DNA from: Centrapalus pauciflorus
Taxonomy: Eukaryota; Streptophyta; Magnoliopsida; Asterales; Asteraceae
Length of the DNA: 64,000 nt
Assembly: GCA_020465985.1 (NCBI GenBank)
Contig: JAANYP010002844.1
Location: 1-64,000, forward strand
Reading direction: 5' to 3'
The notes below the pieces were generated by a model. The model was not told the DNA's origin. It did no database searches and worked only from the letters and a program-made list of their open reading frames with translations. How positions within the stretch are numbered: the stretch's first letter is position 1; every line of letters begins with the position of its first letter. This document shows positions 1 through 11,070 of the stretch, one piece after another. The translations under genes were made by a program, and so were the position numbers.

Positions 1-3000
1 TTAGATTACTGAAAAGAAAGAAATACTACGGACCTCTACAATAAAACCCGTTTTAACTTTACTATACTAAGTTCAAATTACTCGGGTTGCGCACTCCATT
101 CAGTTAATAAATACTCAACCCCCCCCACGTTGATCTTATCAAACGCGCTTTGGTAAATAGACTCTGCATTCTTCTCTTCTGTTGCCCCTTTTTTACTAGT
201 TTGATTACGTTCTTTTCAGCCACAATCCACGAATAAAATGATGCCTTATTTGTCAATTGTGCTTGTTTGTTTGGTGTTTTTTTTGACTGGATTATTAGCG
301 TTATAGCAATTAGTAGACTGGTTATCTATCCTCTATTGGCAGCTTTGAGTTATTGAGTGTAAGCCAAACCCCTGTAATCCCGCAATTTCGGTTGTACCAC
401 AGGACCTGCGGAGGCCAGCAACCTACCTTGGCCTCGCAGTTGACCACGCGCTACCGACGTTTGTTTTCTTGCATTGCCAGGAACCACCAGTCTCCCTCCA
501 AGCGCAAACGGGAGGAACCTGACAACCTCCAGTCGTTGATCTTTGCGCTGTCAAGCTGGCTGCTGCATCCTCCGTTACTGTCAGAATCTGGACAAACGCC
601 TCCAACCTTCGATTCTCCCTCGCGTGATACCAAAGTCCCAGCTTCGGTCTTCGACTTGAGGCTATCGTAGACATCCGCTTTACAGCTTTCATCCATTGCA
701 TTTTTCCTTCGGATTCGCTGAAACTTTGCCCACAAATTACAAACATGCAAACAATTACATAATGTCAGGTCTGAAGCAGTGTTTAACACTTACATAATGC
801 GTGACCCACCCAAATCATGGCCCTGCGCGAATATAAGGTTCGGTCGTATCCACATCCGGTATCACTTTCAGTACCCGCCCTGAGCTTGTGATGATTCACT
901 TGAATCGGCGTGCTGAAATGGGCAGTCAACTTAGTTCCCTCCATCCCAAACCGTTCTAATATGTCATAGACATACTTAGTTTGATGGATAAACATCCCTT
1001 CCTTCTTTTGGTCAACTTGTAACCCTAAAAAGAAATTCAACTCCCCCATAGCACTCATCTCGAACTTAGACTTCCTCACCTTCCCGAAATCTTTGCACAT
1101 CTGTTCGTCTGATGATCCAAAAATGATATCATCGACGTACACTTGTACCAAGATAAAGTGATCGCCCTTCCTCTTAACAAACAAGGTACTATCTATCCTA
1201 CCCCTTTCAAAACCGTTCTCTAACAGATGGTTGGATAGAGTCTCATACGATGCCCTAGGTGCCTGATGTAATCCGTATAGAGCCTTATCTAAGCGATATA
1301 CTCTATCAGGATATTATGGATCTGTAAATCCGGGCGGTTGTTCTACATACACCAACTCCTTCACTTTCCCATACAAGAAAGCACTCTTAACATCTAATTG
1401 ATATACCTTAAAGCCTTTGAAGGAGGCAAACGCTAGAAACAACCTAATGGCTTCCAGCCTTGCTACTGGTGCAAAAACCTCGTTGTAATCGATTCCCTCC
1501 TCTTGGTTGAAACCCTTTACAACTAACCTAGCCTTGTTGCGCGTGACTATACCCCGATCGTCTCTTTTGCACTTAAAAACCCATTTGGTTCCTATGGCAA
1601 TCTCCCCTCGAGGTAACGGAACTAACTCCCACACTTCTAGTTTCCTAAATTGCGAAAGTTCTTCCTGCATCGCTTCAACCCAAGAGTTATCCTTAAGTGC
1701 CATTTGCACATTTTTAGGCTCTACTTGCGATATGAAACATGAATATAGACATGTGTGATATGCCTCGGAGTCGTTTATCATCGACAACAACACAGTGTTG
1801 TTATTTACACTACTCCGAGTCCTCACACCCTCGTTAGGATTTCCTATGATGCTTTCTATCAGATGGTTCTTGTTAATCCTAGAAGTCTCTATATCATCAA
1901 CCCTTAGATTATCTCCTAAGTCAGATCCTATTTCACCTAATGGGGGAACAGTCTCAGCTTCTACATTTTCCTCCTCACGGACGTTTTCCTCAGAGTTGGA
2001 ACTCGATGCTTGAGTCTGATTCTCAGTGGTAGGTGCCTCTTGATCAGCAACTTCTGGAGACCCATCTACAGTCGCAGTAGGCTCGGATGTAGATTCGAAC
2101 GTGGTCCTCGGAAAGATATGGCCATCGTCATTTAGGTGCAACGTCGCCATGTCTTTTTCGATTGTACCTGCAGTATCATCCAAAGGAATGTTAAATGACT
2201 CAAACAATTTATCATAGTCAAATAACCATTCCGGACCAGTTTGGGGTTCATGTGTATAACTTGTGACTTCAATATTATACACAATCTCCACAGTACCACT
2301 CGTTTTGTTAAAAACCCGTTTGTTTGGTGAGTTTGGCACATAACCTAGGAAATATCCTTCGTCAGCCTTTTCATCAAACATTGGTTGATGTTTTGTTCTT
2401 AAAAGTGTGCATGGTACTCCAAACGGTTCGAATCCAGTTAAGTTAGGTGGCCGTTTATTCAAAATTTCATAGCATGTTTTGTTCAATGATTTGACTGTAA
2501 GGACTCGGTTTAAAATGTGGCACGCGGTATTCACTGCCTCCCCCCAAAACATGGTAGGAAGCTTTGAATCCGAAAGCATAGTCCTTGCAGCCTCAATCAA
2601 AGTTCTATTTTTACGTTCGGCCACCCCATTCTGTTGAGGTTCATATGGTGCACTGAATTGATGCACTATGCCCTTTGATAGGCAATATACACCAATTACA
2701 GTGTTTTTGAATTCAGTCCCATTATCACTACGAATATGTTTAACTCTAGTTCCATATGAGTTCTCCACTTGGTCCAAGAACCCGATGAGCTTTGTAGTTG
2801 TCTCGTCCTTCGTACCTAAAAAGAAAACCCAAGAAAAACGTGAGTAATCGTTGGTGATAACTAAGCAAAACCAACTACCTCCTATACTCCTTTTGTTGAC
2901 AGGTCCGAAAAGGTCCATATGCAACAAATCGAATGTTGAGGCGATTGAATTTTGTTTCTTGGACTTGTGTGTCTTTTTATGCTGTTTGCCCTTCATGCAC

Positions 3001-3556
3001 GGTAGACACTTGTCCTCGAACTGAAAACTCTTCAATGGCACACCCTGCACCAATCCATTCTTCGTTATGTAATTCATCTTCCTTAGGTGCAGGTGAGCCA
3101 TGCGTCTGCGCCACAGAACGGATTCCGTCTCCGAAGCTTTTGATAGTAAGCAGATCGGACCCATCGAAGTATCTGGCTTGTTCATATCGAGCATGTACAA
3201 GTCATTCTTCCTTGGCGCCCGCATCAATATCCAATCTTCAGGTATCTTGAATCCAGGCTTCAGCACTAACGCCTCAGTGTCAGTAAATAACACCGAGTTC
3301 TTCTTATCACAGATTTGAGATACACTAATGAGATTATAAACCAGTTTATCAACGTGATAAACTTGATCCAATGTAATCGTCCCATTAGTGACTTCTCCAG
3401 TTCCAGTGATATTTCCACCCTTGTTACACGCGAATGATACGAATCCCCTATTACCCCCCTTGAAGTCTGTAAGAAGCTTCTTTCCCCCGTCATGTGCCTG
3501 GAGCAACCACTGTCGACGAACCACTTGTTGTTTGGACCGGTAGTTATCTCCTGCAC
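1..3556 (-). pseudogene. pol: Sire1 pol: protease-integrase-RT-RNase H, disrupted
   Basis: In order on the minus strand: copia protease motif WFVDSGCSRHMTG near 3530; integrase zinc region near 3075-2980; integrase core with MDLFGPV, RSDNGTEF and NGVAERKNR (all three acidic residues present); RT with WVFKCKRD, VYQLDVKSAFL and the catalytic YVDDIIFGSS near 1130; RNase H remnant in 1-870. Lesions: a frameshift in a run of G near 3490, a TAA at 1314-1316 within RT, and heavy small-indel damage below about 900. The first integrase zinc histidine (normally WHRR) is Arg here (WRRRMAHLH). Up to the frameshift it is in the same frame as gag, with one TAA between them. Confidence 0.88.
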
Positions 3557-3571
3557 ATGAAAGAAAATAGG

Positions 3572-6448
3572 TTAGTTATCACGGGGAACCCAAGCCATGA
3601 CTGACTTGGTAATACCATTCTCGTCTACATACGTGAACTCTTTCAAGTACCCATCTCGCCTTTCAGGTGACTTGGGCCTTTGAACTGAATTCTGTTGTGG
3701 TGCCGAGTGATTTAAGTTCACTCTTTGCCTTGGTGTAGGCATTTGTTGTGGAGCTCTAGAATAATTCCTATTATATGTCATTTCTGACTGTGATCCCTGA
3801 GCTCTTACCGGTGCATATTGTCTAACTGGAGTATGAGACCTAACTGGAGTATGTGACCTGCTAGGTGTGGTGCTCCTATAGACTTGTTGTGGTGCTGACC
3901 TAGATTGATTATTGACACGATTCGGTGAATTTGTCCTAATCACATCCTTTGGTCCAACCTTAACCGGTGTGTTTTTCACAACTTGTTTGGGTGCGGCCTG
4001 CACAATTTTCTCGGTAGGTTGAGAACTACTGCTGCTTGCCACACTGGGTGAGGGCTTGACAGGTGTTGGATTCACTGTCTTAGGGGTAACATCGGCTTTC
4101 CTAAGTGGACAGTGAGAAGCAACATGCCCTTTCTCGTGACATCTGAAGCAAGACATCTTATCTATGGACTTTTTGGTTGTTCCCTTAGATCTAGGTGTCT
4201 CACTAGTGTCTACTTCCTTTGGTACAGCTATAATGTCGGACTCGTCGACCTTGTCAGCCCATGAAATTTTCTGTTTTCCTGCAGGTGTTTCACTGGAGGA
4301 AGACACAAATTTCACTTTCTTGACCTTGACGGTTGAGTCAGCCACCTTAGGTGCATTTTCTACTATAGGCTCAGGTGTCGGTTCAGGTAGGTCCTCTAAT
4401 TCTACTGACTTGTCAGTTTTCTCCTGAGGCTGAGGCACATAGTTCGCATTGAACGGTGGAGGAATTTCGTGAAAACCTAGACCTACAGGCTTCTTAGACT
4501 GTCTTTGGGCATCTAAGACTTTCCCTAGATTGAGGCTCGAATTCCTAAACTTTTCCAGCTTGCTATTTGCCTCTGCTACCTTAACCTTGGTCTCTGCTAG
4601 CTCTATATCCTTGTCCTTAAGACTTTTTGTCAAGGCCTCTACGTGCTCATACATAAGTTCTATCCTAACACACTGCTCACTGAGTTTGTCTTTTAGAACT
4701 ACTACGTCTTGAGCATCAGCCTTAAGCTTTTCTTTTAGATCTTGCTTTATATCATTTAGGCTAGCGTTTTCTATTTTTAAGTTCTCATTTTGAGCAGATA
4801 TGGTTTTATGTGATTCTAAGACTAGATTTAACCTATCATTAGAAGTAGCACACAAAGCACATAATTCTTGAAATAGAGAGTAAGATAGACTAACCTTAGA
4901 GTTATCAGATTCCACGTTGGCCATCTGAGCAGCAAACTCCAGCACTGTCTGATCATTCGCCTTCTCTACCCACATTGGACTGCTGTCCCGTGTAGTCTGC
5001 TCGTTCCCATCACACCCCGTTTCTGTGACTTCAGCCATGAAGGCTCTAGCATTCGACTCAGGATGTGAGCTCCAATCATACGTACCATCTAGCTGTCTAT
5101 CTGAAGTGACATTGGATAGAAGACCCGCTAGATTGGCCTGTCCAGATGAGGAACTCGTAAGGTATCGTTGTTGGGACTGATTTTGGTACTGTCCCTGATG
5201 CTGACTCTGTCCTTGGTATGTCTCTACCTTCGGTCTCTGACACTCCCTGGCGAAGTGTCCCAATCCCTGACAGTTGTAGCATTTCACCTTGGACTTATTA
5301 AACCCGATCCCCTTGTTATTCATCTGCAAATTCCTTCCAGTTCTCTTAATGAATCTTTTAACCCTCTGGGTCACCATGGCCAGTTGCCACTTAAGATCCA
5401 TTTCCTCTAAGTCATCAGGGTCGACCTGATCGTAATCCTCATCCCATAGAGCCGGATCATTGATCTTCCCTTGAACACAATTTCCATAAGCGGCCACAAA
5501 CGAAGCAAGTAGATTCAGATGTTCTTCCGCCGACTTTGCGCTCATAGGCATCTTTGAATAGCTCTGAGATGTCGATGCCTGTTGAACTTGAGGCTGTGGT
5601 TCTTCCGATCTTCCTAATCCTAAGAACGCGCGAGTCAGTGAGTCTTCAGACTCTGCTGGTGATGACGTTTCTCCGGTGAAAAACGCTGTAGCAGTCTTCG
5701 AATCGGCTGTCACTGAAGATTTTGTTGTCTTTCCAAAATACATTGCTGGATTCTGGACTTGCTCGTAATCAGTCTCGGCCTTAATTAACTCGAAGTTATA
5801 TGCCCTCAACGTTCCCACAATGTCATCAAGAGATTGAGTATAGTATTTGTCCTCATTCAGCTTAATCATTGCCACGTACATAGCCCATTTGGCTGGTAGG
5901 GCATCAAGAAGCTTGTTGTTCTTGTCAGTGTCCGAATACTCAATTCCATGACTTTCAAGTTCCGTTATCAGATGATAGAACCTGGTGATAATATCATCCA
6001 GCTGTTCATCCTTAATTGCCTTGAAAATCGCAAACTGTTGCTTCAACAGCTTTGTATGCTTTCTACGCACCCGAGGATTACCCTCACACCTTTTCTCGAG
6101 ACACTCCCAAAGCTCTTTCGACGTCCTTTGAGTCCGAAATGTGTGTAATATATCCTGAGGTAAAGCCATACGGATTATGGAGAAAGCTTTGTTTTCGGCT
6201 TCAAATAATTTCTTGTCATCCTCTTTCATCATCTGGTATGACAAGACCTTTTGACGGCCTTCAACTTCTGATACCGGTGGAATATACCCTTCATCTATGC
6301 ACACCCACATGCGCATATCGTTGAACCGTACGAACTCGGTAAATCGGTCCTTCCACCAGTAATAGTCCTCGACCTTCATCAGCTTAGGCGGTGCGTTCGC
6401 CTTCCCGACCTCGTGGTCCATTTCTAAGAATTTCTGAAGATTAGACAT
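3572..6448 (-). CDS. gag: Sire1 gag polyprotein, intact (958 aa)
   Basis: Structural nucleocapsid polyprotein that would package element RNA in virus-like particles. Seen: an N-terminal copia-type gag domain (about residues 20-240, with an LPQDILHTF-like core); zinc knuckle CYNCQGLGHFARECQ near residues 389-403; a long heptad-rich coiled coil near 540-650; a second CCHC knuckle CFRCHEKGHVASHC near 767-780; then a basic Ser/Pro/Gln-rich tail. It is far longer than a minimal copia gag, as in Sireviruses. It stops with TAA just before the protease. The next codons stay in the same frame, so readthrough could give gag-pol. No frame breaks were seen, unlike its pol. Confidence 0.9.
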   Translation of the reverse strand: MSNLQKFLEMDHEVGKANAPPKLMKVEDYYWWKDRFTEFVRFNDMRMWVCIDEGYIPPVSEVEGRQKVLSYQMMKEDDKKLFEAENKAFSIIRMALPQDILHTFRTQRTSKELWECLEKRCEGNPRVRRKHTKLLKQQFAIFKAIKDEQLDDIITRFYHLITELESHGIEYSDTDKNNKLLDALPAKWAMYVAMIKLNEDKYYTQSLDDIVGTLRAYNFELIKAETDYEQVQNPAMYFGKTTKSSVTADSKTATAFFTGETSSPAESEDSLTRAFLGLGRSEEPQPQVQQASTSQSYSKMPMSAKSAEEHLNLLASFVAAYGNCVQGKINDPALWDEDYDQVDPDDLEEMDLKWQLAMVTQRVKRFIKRTGRNLQMNNKGIGFNKSKVKCYNCQGLGHFARECQRPKVETYQGQSQHQGQYQNQSQQRYLTSSSSGQANLAGLLSNVTSDRQLDGTYDWSSHPESNARAFMAEVTETGCDGNEQTTRDSSPMWVEKANDQTVLEFAAQMANVESDNSKVSLSYSLFQELCALCATSNDRLNLVLESHKTISAQNENLKIENASLNDIKQDLKEKLKADAQDVVVLKDKLSEQCVRIELMYEHVEALTKSLKDKDIELAETKVKVAEANSKLEKFRNSSLNLGKVLDAQRQSKKPVGLGFHEIPPPFNANYVPQPQEKTDKSVELEDLPEPTPEPIVENAPKVADSTVKVKKVKFVSSSSETPAGKQKISWADKVDESDIIAVPKEVDTSETPRSKGTTKKSIDKMSCFRCHEKGHVASHCPLRKADVTPKTVNPTPVKPSPSVASSSSSQPTEKIVQAAPKQVVKNTPVKVGPKDVIRTNSPNRVNNQSRSAPQQVYRSTTPSRSHTPVRSHTPVRQYAPVRAQGSQSEMTYNRNYSRAPQQMPTPRQRVNLNHSAPQQNSVQRPKSPERRDGYLKEFTYVDENGITKSVMAWVPRDN

Positions 6449-6480
6449 CTTTTCGAAAGAAATTGAATTGACCCTTAATT

Positions 6481-6900
6481 AATTTAATTCGAAACTAATG
6501 TGGATTAACTCTTTCGAATCTAGATAGATTCGAATGTAATTAGATTCCAATTTATTTGGGATTAAATTCGATTAAGTGTTTTAATTCAATTAAACTCAAA
6601 ATATGTCAGATTCGAGATATCCTTAGATTCGATGGTCCTTAGATTCGAAGGTCAGCAAACTCGAAATTCAGCAGATTCGAAAAAACAGATTCGAAACAAT
6701 ACTAGACTCGAAACAAACTCGAAACTAAACTAGACTCGAGATCCTATTCGAATGAAGCAACAGATTCGAAACAGGTAGATTCGGAAAACTCTGAAATTGA
6801 CTCGAAAGGAGCGTATTTAGGTTAGACTGGAGACTAAAGTGAAACCCTAATTACCCCTATAGATTTGAGCGCCGCAAACTCGAAAAACGGCTAACACTTT
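6481..6900. repeat. TTCGAA-motif array in Sire1 5' UTR
   Basis: More than fifteen copies of TTCGAA or CTCGAA, most inside a longer AGATTCGAA, lie between gag and the primer site. The same motif recurs in the LTR (about 7370-7550), where it extends to the palindrome ATTCGAAT. Spacing is irregular, so this is a dispersed array and not a tandem satellite. Function unknown. Confidence 0.75.
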
Positions 6901-7106
6901 GATTTTTTGACGTTTTGTAGATTAAATCACTATTTTTCTAACGAAAAATAATGATTTCGATCAAAAACGTGAAAAACCACAAAGTGTTTCCCGAATATGA
7001 ATTTGCTAAGCTTGAAAATACGTTTTTGAGAGCAAAACCGTCCAACTAGCGTCAAGAAACCTAGAATGTATCTGATGAACACGAAGAACACCAAGAACAC
7101 TCCGTA

Positions 7107-7119
7107 GGGTCTGATACCA
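7107..7119 (-). promoter_or_regulatory. Sire1 primer binding site (initiator tRNA-Met)
   Basis: On the minus strand the sequence is TGGTATCAGACCC, two bases after the LTR end. It matches the 3' end of plant initiator tRNA-Met except for one base near its end; the sister copy at 9567-9579 has the full TGGTATCAGAGCC. Confidence 0.85.
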
Positions 7120-7121
7120 CT

Positions 7122-7787
7122 TGTAAGGTCCACCACTGCAAGATCTATCTAGACGCGAATCCGTGAACGAGTGCGGAATCCTCGTTGACGGCTAGACGGA
7201 CAACTCTCAACCACGAAACACGGAGACTATTAGACGCTGAACGAACGACACACGAACGATCCTACGAACTAATTCTCTCCGAAACGGCACTCACCTAGCT
7301 GATAAACTCGAGATTGCCTTAAGCTTAATTCCTCACGAATTCTGCTAAAAGTCTGCTAATGACTCGAGTCTATCCCTAATTATAGACCCTGATTCGAGTC
7401 TGATGTGGGCCAAACTCGAATCTGGCCCAAGGCCCATTCGAGTCTGTTCACAAGGACACTCTCGAATCTAGCCTTTATTCGAATCTAAGGCTACATTCGA
7501 ATCTATCACAGATTCGAATGTCTACCTTTGTGTAATTCGAATCTAGCCAAATCACTTAAACACTTAAGTGATGAAACTTATGTTTTACTTATGTTTGAGT
7601 TAATCTTTGACCTTTATGTTTGAACTTCTTGTAATATGTTACATCAAGTTCAAACACACAATCAATAACAGACAAACACATAAAAACATATATATGCAAA
7701 CACTTGTTAATTCTCAATACTCAGAATATTACTTAAACCAAAATGCTGATCGATTAGACTGCTATCGTCACACAAGGTGTACCAACA
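7122..7787 (-). repeat. Sire1 LTR, copy 1 (666 bp)
   Basis: Reads TGTTGGTACACC to GGACCTTACA on the minus strand. It aligns without gaps to 9582-10247, with about seven substitutions, mostly transitions (about 1%). It carries several ATTCGAAT palindromes. It serves as the 5' LTR of Sire1 and, by position, also as the 3' LTR of the deleted element to its right. No canonical polypurine tract precedes it on the minus strand. Confidence 0.9.
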
Positions 7788-8744
7788 GATTTGTCGTGAC
7801 ACACTTATTTAGCCAATTGTTGGTATTTTACCCCGTTAAACATTCTACATTTCGGAATATCCCTTGGCCTTTTTATTTATCAGGAAATTATCTTACGTGA
7901 CTCAGACATAGACATACTTTTATGATCAAGGCACACAGACAAAGATTCTAACTTGTTGGTATTTGCAAACTTTCTTTAAAAGACAAACAGCGGACACAGG
8001 TCTGTATTTTCATACAACAAAGTGTCTTAGTTCGACTTAAGGTTTATTTTTAAAGTTAGCAGACAGCGGTGACAGGTCTGTACTGACGTACAACAAAGCG
8101 ACATATCTGCTAACCCGAATCTAAACAGAGACAACATGTCTGTACTTATGTACAACAGAGTTGCATGTTTTCGACTCTCAGTTACATATGATATTTCTAT
8201 TCTTTCCATTTTTAGATGTATTTGATGTTGCCATACATCCCCAGAAAGTTTGCATACCTCATTTAGACTCAATGTTTGTATGTCTTGCACATAAAAATTA
8301 AGACCGATTGGTCATACATCTAAGATAGTGACACGCTTGACTTTTTCTAGATTATTTTATTAGCCTTGAGATTCCATATATGTATTATGCCTACCAACAT
8401 ATCAAACTAAATAAAGTATAACACTTAGGATTTAGTTGCATTATGTGTGAAAGCCTAAATACTTAGAGTCTGTAACGACTATGCTAATTTTCGTCACTTT
8501 GAACCTATGTATCTAAGACTTAACTTCTTTTTTTTTCTGATATTCTCTTTTTTTGTATTTTTGTAATTTTCTCTCTTTTTTTCTTTTGTTTTTCATAAGA
8601 AAAGCAGTAAAATAAGCTAACCTACTAACTTACTAAAAATAGAAACTTACTAAAAATAGAAAGTTTCCTAAATTAGCAGATTACTGAAAAGAAAGAAATA
8701 CTACGACTCTACAATAAAATAAACTTACTACTACTAAGGTCAAA
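7788..8744 (-). other. 3' untranslated region with three degenerate palindromic repeats
   Basis: Non-coding stretch between the RNase H stop and the LTR. It holds three related units starting near 7988, 8064 and 8125. Each is about 43-45 bp with an ACAGGTCTGTA-like start, an inverted TGTAC...GTACA core and a CAACAAAG-like end. A pyrimidine-rich stretch at 8523-8592 (purine-rich on the element strand) could be a displaced polypurine tract. No coding potential seen. Confidence 0.6.
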
Positions 8745-9506
8745 TTACTCTGGGTTGCGCATTCCATTCAGTTGAATTAAATACTCAAACCGTGACTTAT
8801 CAAACGCTTTGGTAAATAGATCTGCATTATTATCTTCTGTTGCCACTTTTACCAGTTTGATTAAGTTCTTTTCAGCACAATCACGAATAAAATGATGCCT
8901 TATGTCTATGTGCTTTGCTTTGTTGTGTTTGACTGGATTATTAGTTATAGCAATAGTAGACTGGTTATCTATCCTAATTGGAGTTTGAGTGTAAGCCAAA
9001 CCGTAATCCTGCAATTGTTGTTGTATCCACAGAACCTGTGAGCAGCAACTACCAGCAGCAACATACTCGGCCTCGCACGTTGACACGGCTACCGACGTTT
9101 GTTTCTTGCATTGCCAGGACACCAGTCTCCCTCCTAGGAACTGACAACCTCCAGTCGTTGATTTGCGCGTCAAGCTGCATCCTCCGTAGTCAGAATCTGT
9201 GAACGCCTCCAACTCTAGATCTCCCTCCGCGTGATACCAAAGTCCCAGCTTCGGTTTCGACTTGAGGTATCGTAGAATCCGCTTTACAGCTTTCATATGC
9301 ATTTCCTTCGGATTCGCTTGAAACCTTGCACAAATACAAACAGCAAACATAATGTCAGGTCTTGAAGCAGTTAAATACATAAGTGACCCAATCATGGCCC
9401 GATATAAAGTCGGATCCACATCGGTATCACTTTCAGTACCCGGCCCGAGATTGTGATTCACTTGAATCGGCGTGCTGAAATGGGCAGTCAACTTAGTTCC
9501 CTCCAT
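8745..9506 (-). pseudogene. RT end plus RNase H of copia pol, open frame (253 aa fragment)
   Basis: The fragment is uninterrupted but lacks the rest of pol, so it is not a functional gene. RNase H signatures are complete: AFTDSDYGG, STCEAEYVAA, IRIDNQSTIAI and NADLFTKAFD. The upstream sequence stops at about 9539, where it joins unrelated element sequence. It is the clean counterpart of the damaged stretch 1-960, with which it shares near-identical sequence above about position 900. Confidence 0.85.
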
Positions 9507-9566
9507 CCCAAACCGTTCTAATATGTCATAGACATACTAATTGGAGTTTGAGTGTAAGCCAAACCT

Positions 9567-9579
9567 GGCTCTGATACCA
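9567..9579 (-). promoter_or_regulatory. Primer binding site of the deleted copia element
   Basis: TGGTATCAGAGCC on the minus strand, two bases from the LTR end: an exact plant initiator tRNA-Met 3'-end complement. Confidence 0.9.
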
Positions 9580-9581
9580 CT

Positions 9582-10247
9582 TGTAAGGTCCACCACTGCA
9601 AGATCTATCTAGACGCGAATCCGTGAACGAGTGCGGAATCCTCGTTGACGGCTAGACGGACAACTCTCAACCACGAAACACGGAGACTATTAGACGCTGA
9701 ACGAACGACACACGAACGATCCTACGAACTAATTCTCTTCGAAACGGCACTCACCTAGCTGATAAACTCGAGATCGCCTTAAGCTTAATTCCTCACGAAT
9801 TCTGCTAAAAGTCTGCTAATGACTTGAGTCTATCCCTAATTATAGACCCTGATTCGAGTCTGATGTGGGCCAAACTCGAATCTGGCCCAAGGCCCATTCG
9901 AGTCTGTCCACAAGGACACTCTCGAATCTAGCCTTTATTCGAATCTAAGGCTACATTCGAATCTATCACAGATTCGAATGTCTACCTTTGTGTAATTCGA
10001 ATCTAGCCAAATCACTTAAACACTTAAGTGATGAAACTTATGTTTTACTTATGTTTGAGTTAATCTTTGACCTTTATGTTTGAACTTCTTGTAATATGTT
10101 ACATCAAGTTCAAACACACAATCAATAACAGACAAACACATATAAACATATATATGCAAACACTTGTTAATCCTCAATACTCAGAATATTACTTAAACCA
10201 AAATGCTGATCGATTAGACTGCTATCGTCACACAGGGTGTACCAACA
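9582..10247 (-). repeat. Sire1-type LTR, copy 2 (666 bp)
   Basis: Gap-free match to 7122-7787 with about seven substitutions. Its outer end TGTTGGT (minus strand) abuts Athila integrase sequence at 10248, which fixes the true LTR boundary. The matching target duplication would be beyond the left window edge. Confidence 0.92.
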
Positions 10248-10825
10248 AATAGCAACGCCTTATCATCCGCAAACTAGCGGAAAAGTTGGGATCTCTAATG
10301 GAGAGATCAAAAGAATCCTTGAAAAGACTGTAAGACCTGATCGTAAGGATTGGTCGCAAAAATTAGAGGATACTCTATGGGCATACAAAACCGCATTTTG
10401 AAATACCAATCGGTATGTCCCCATACAGACTTTTTTATGGTAAGCTTTGCCATCTTCTAGTGGAACTAGAACACTGAGCTCTATGGGCAATTAAAAACAT
10501 AAATTTTAATTTACATGATGCCGGTGTTGATAGGAAATTCCAATTAAATGAACTGGAAGAAATTGGTAGAGAAGCCTAAGAAAGTGCAAAATTTTACAAA
10601 GAGAAAACAAAAGTTTTCCATGACAGGATGCTCGTAAATAAAATATTTACTAAGAGAAATAAAGTGTGGTTATTTAATGCAAGACTTACACTATTTCCTG
10701 GTAAATTAAATAGTAAAAGGACAGGACCATACATTGTAACTAATACCTACCCACATGGTGCGGTAGAGATTCAAGACCTAAAGGGTGGTGAGCCATTTAA
10801 ACTCAATGGACATAGACTTAAATAA
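10248..10825 (+). pseudogene. Athila A integrase C-terminal remnant
   Basis: Begins at the HPQT-like motif (YHPQTSG) and matches Athila B through RILEKTV, then frameshifts. The last part, 10628-10825, is open and corresponds to LFPGKL...GHRLK of Athila B. Several stops and frame changes lie between. It would have bound DNA in the intasome. Its start is the copia insertion point, not a real gene start. Confidence 0.8.
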
Positions 10826-11034
10826 TATGTTCAATGGGCCACCAATAATATTTTTAGCCTCTAAATTAATCAGACTACAAGATCCAAAAATTAACTAATT
10901 AGTTTAGGAGCAGTACGTCTGGCTGAAGACGTAAAACTTAGCGCTTTCTCGGAGGCAACCCAGAGTATTTTGTTTATTTGAATTTATTTGTTTTTAGTAT
11001 GTTTATTTGCTTATGTGTTAATTGTGTGTACCCA

Positions 11035-11070
11035 ACTAAGTTGGGGAGGATTCATCCTCCTGAACTTAGT
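11035..11070 (+). other. Near-perfect hairpin with purine tract downstream of Athila A pol
   Basis: Two 17-nt arms (mismatched at two positions) flank a 2-nt loop; the left arm contains AAGTTGGGGAGGA, a polypurine-tract-like sequence. Could be a plus-strand primer relic or an RNA 3'-end structure. Confidence 0.6.

Larger units (their letters stand above)
1..7787 (-). mobile_element. Sirevirus-like Ty1/copia element 1 (Sire1), 3' end outside window
   Basis: Read on the minus strand the order is LTR (7787-7122), initiator-Met primer site, 5' UTR rich in TTCGAA, gag, then protease-integrase-RT-RNase H. The Ty1/copia order (integrase before RT), a 958-residue gag with two zinc knuckles and a long coiled coil, and the Met primer site fit the Sirevirus lineage. 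The 3' LTR would lie left of position 1. gag is intact, pol is broken, so the element is not autonomous as sequenced. The lineage call is from protein style, not from a search. Confidence 0.85.
7122..10247 (-). mobile_element. Internally deleted Sirevirus-like element sharing an LTR with Sire1
   Basis: Minus-strand order: LTR 10247-9582, primer site 9579-9567, a 26-bp duplicated scrap (9540-9565), an RT end plus RNase H remnant (9506-8745), 3' UTR (8744-7788), LTR 7787-7122. gag, protease, integrase and most of RT are missing. With Sire1 it forms LTR-internal-LTR-internal, as expected from recombination between related copies or from insertion of a template-switched product. Its right end is inserted in the Athila A integrase. 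Confidence 0.75.

Noticed and set aside
3540..3572. 32-nt GT...AG with CTAAC and pyrimidine tract between Sire1 gag and pol
   Set aside because: Too short for a plant intron from the adjacent GT. The frame is continuous apart from one TAA, so readthrough is simpler. An upstream donor cannot be excluded.
7607..7900. ORF repeated at 10067-10252
   Set aside because: Repeated only because it lies in the two LTR copies; no domain, and the ends differ at the LTR boundary.
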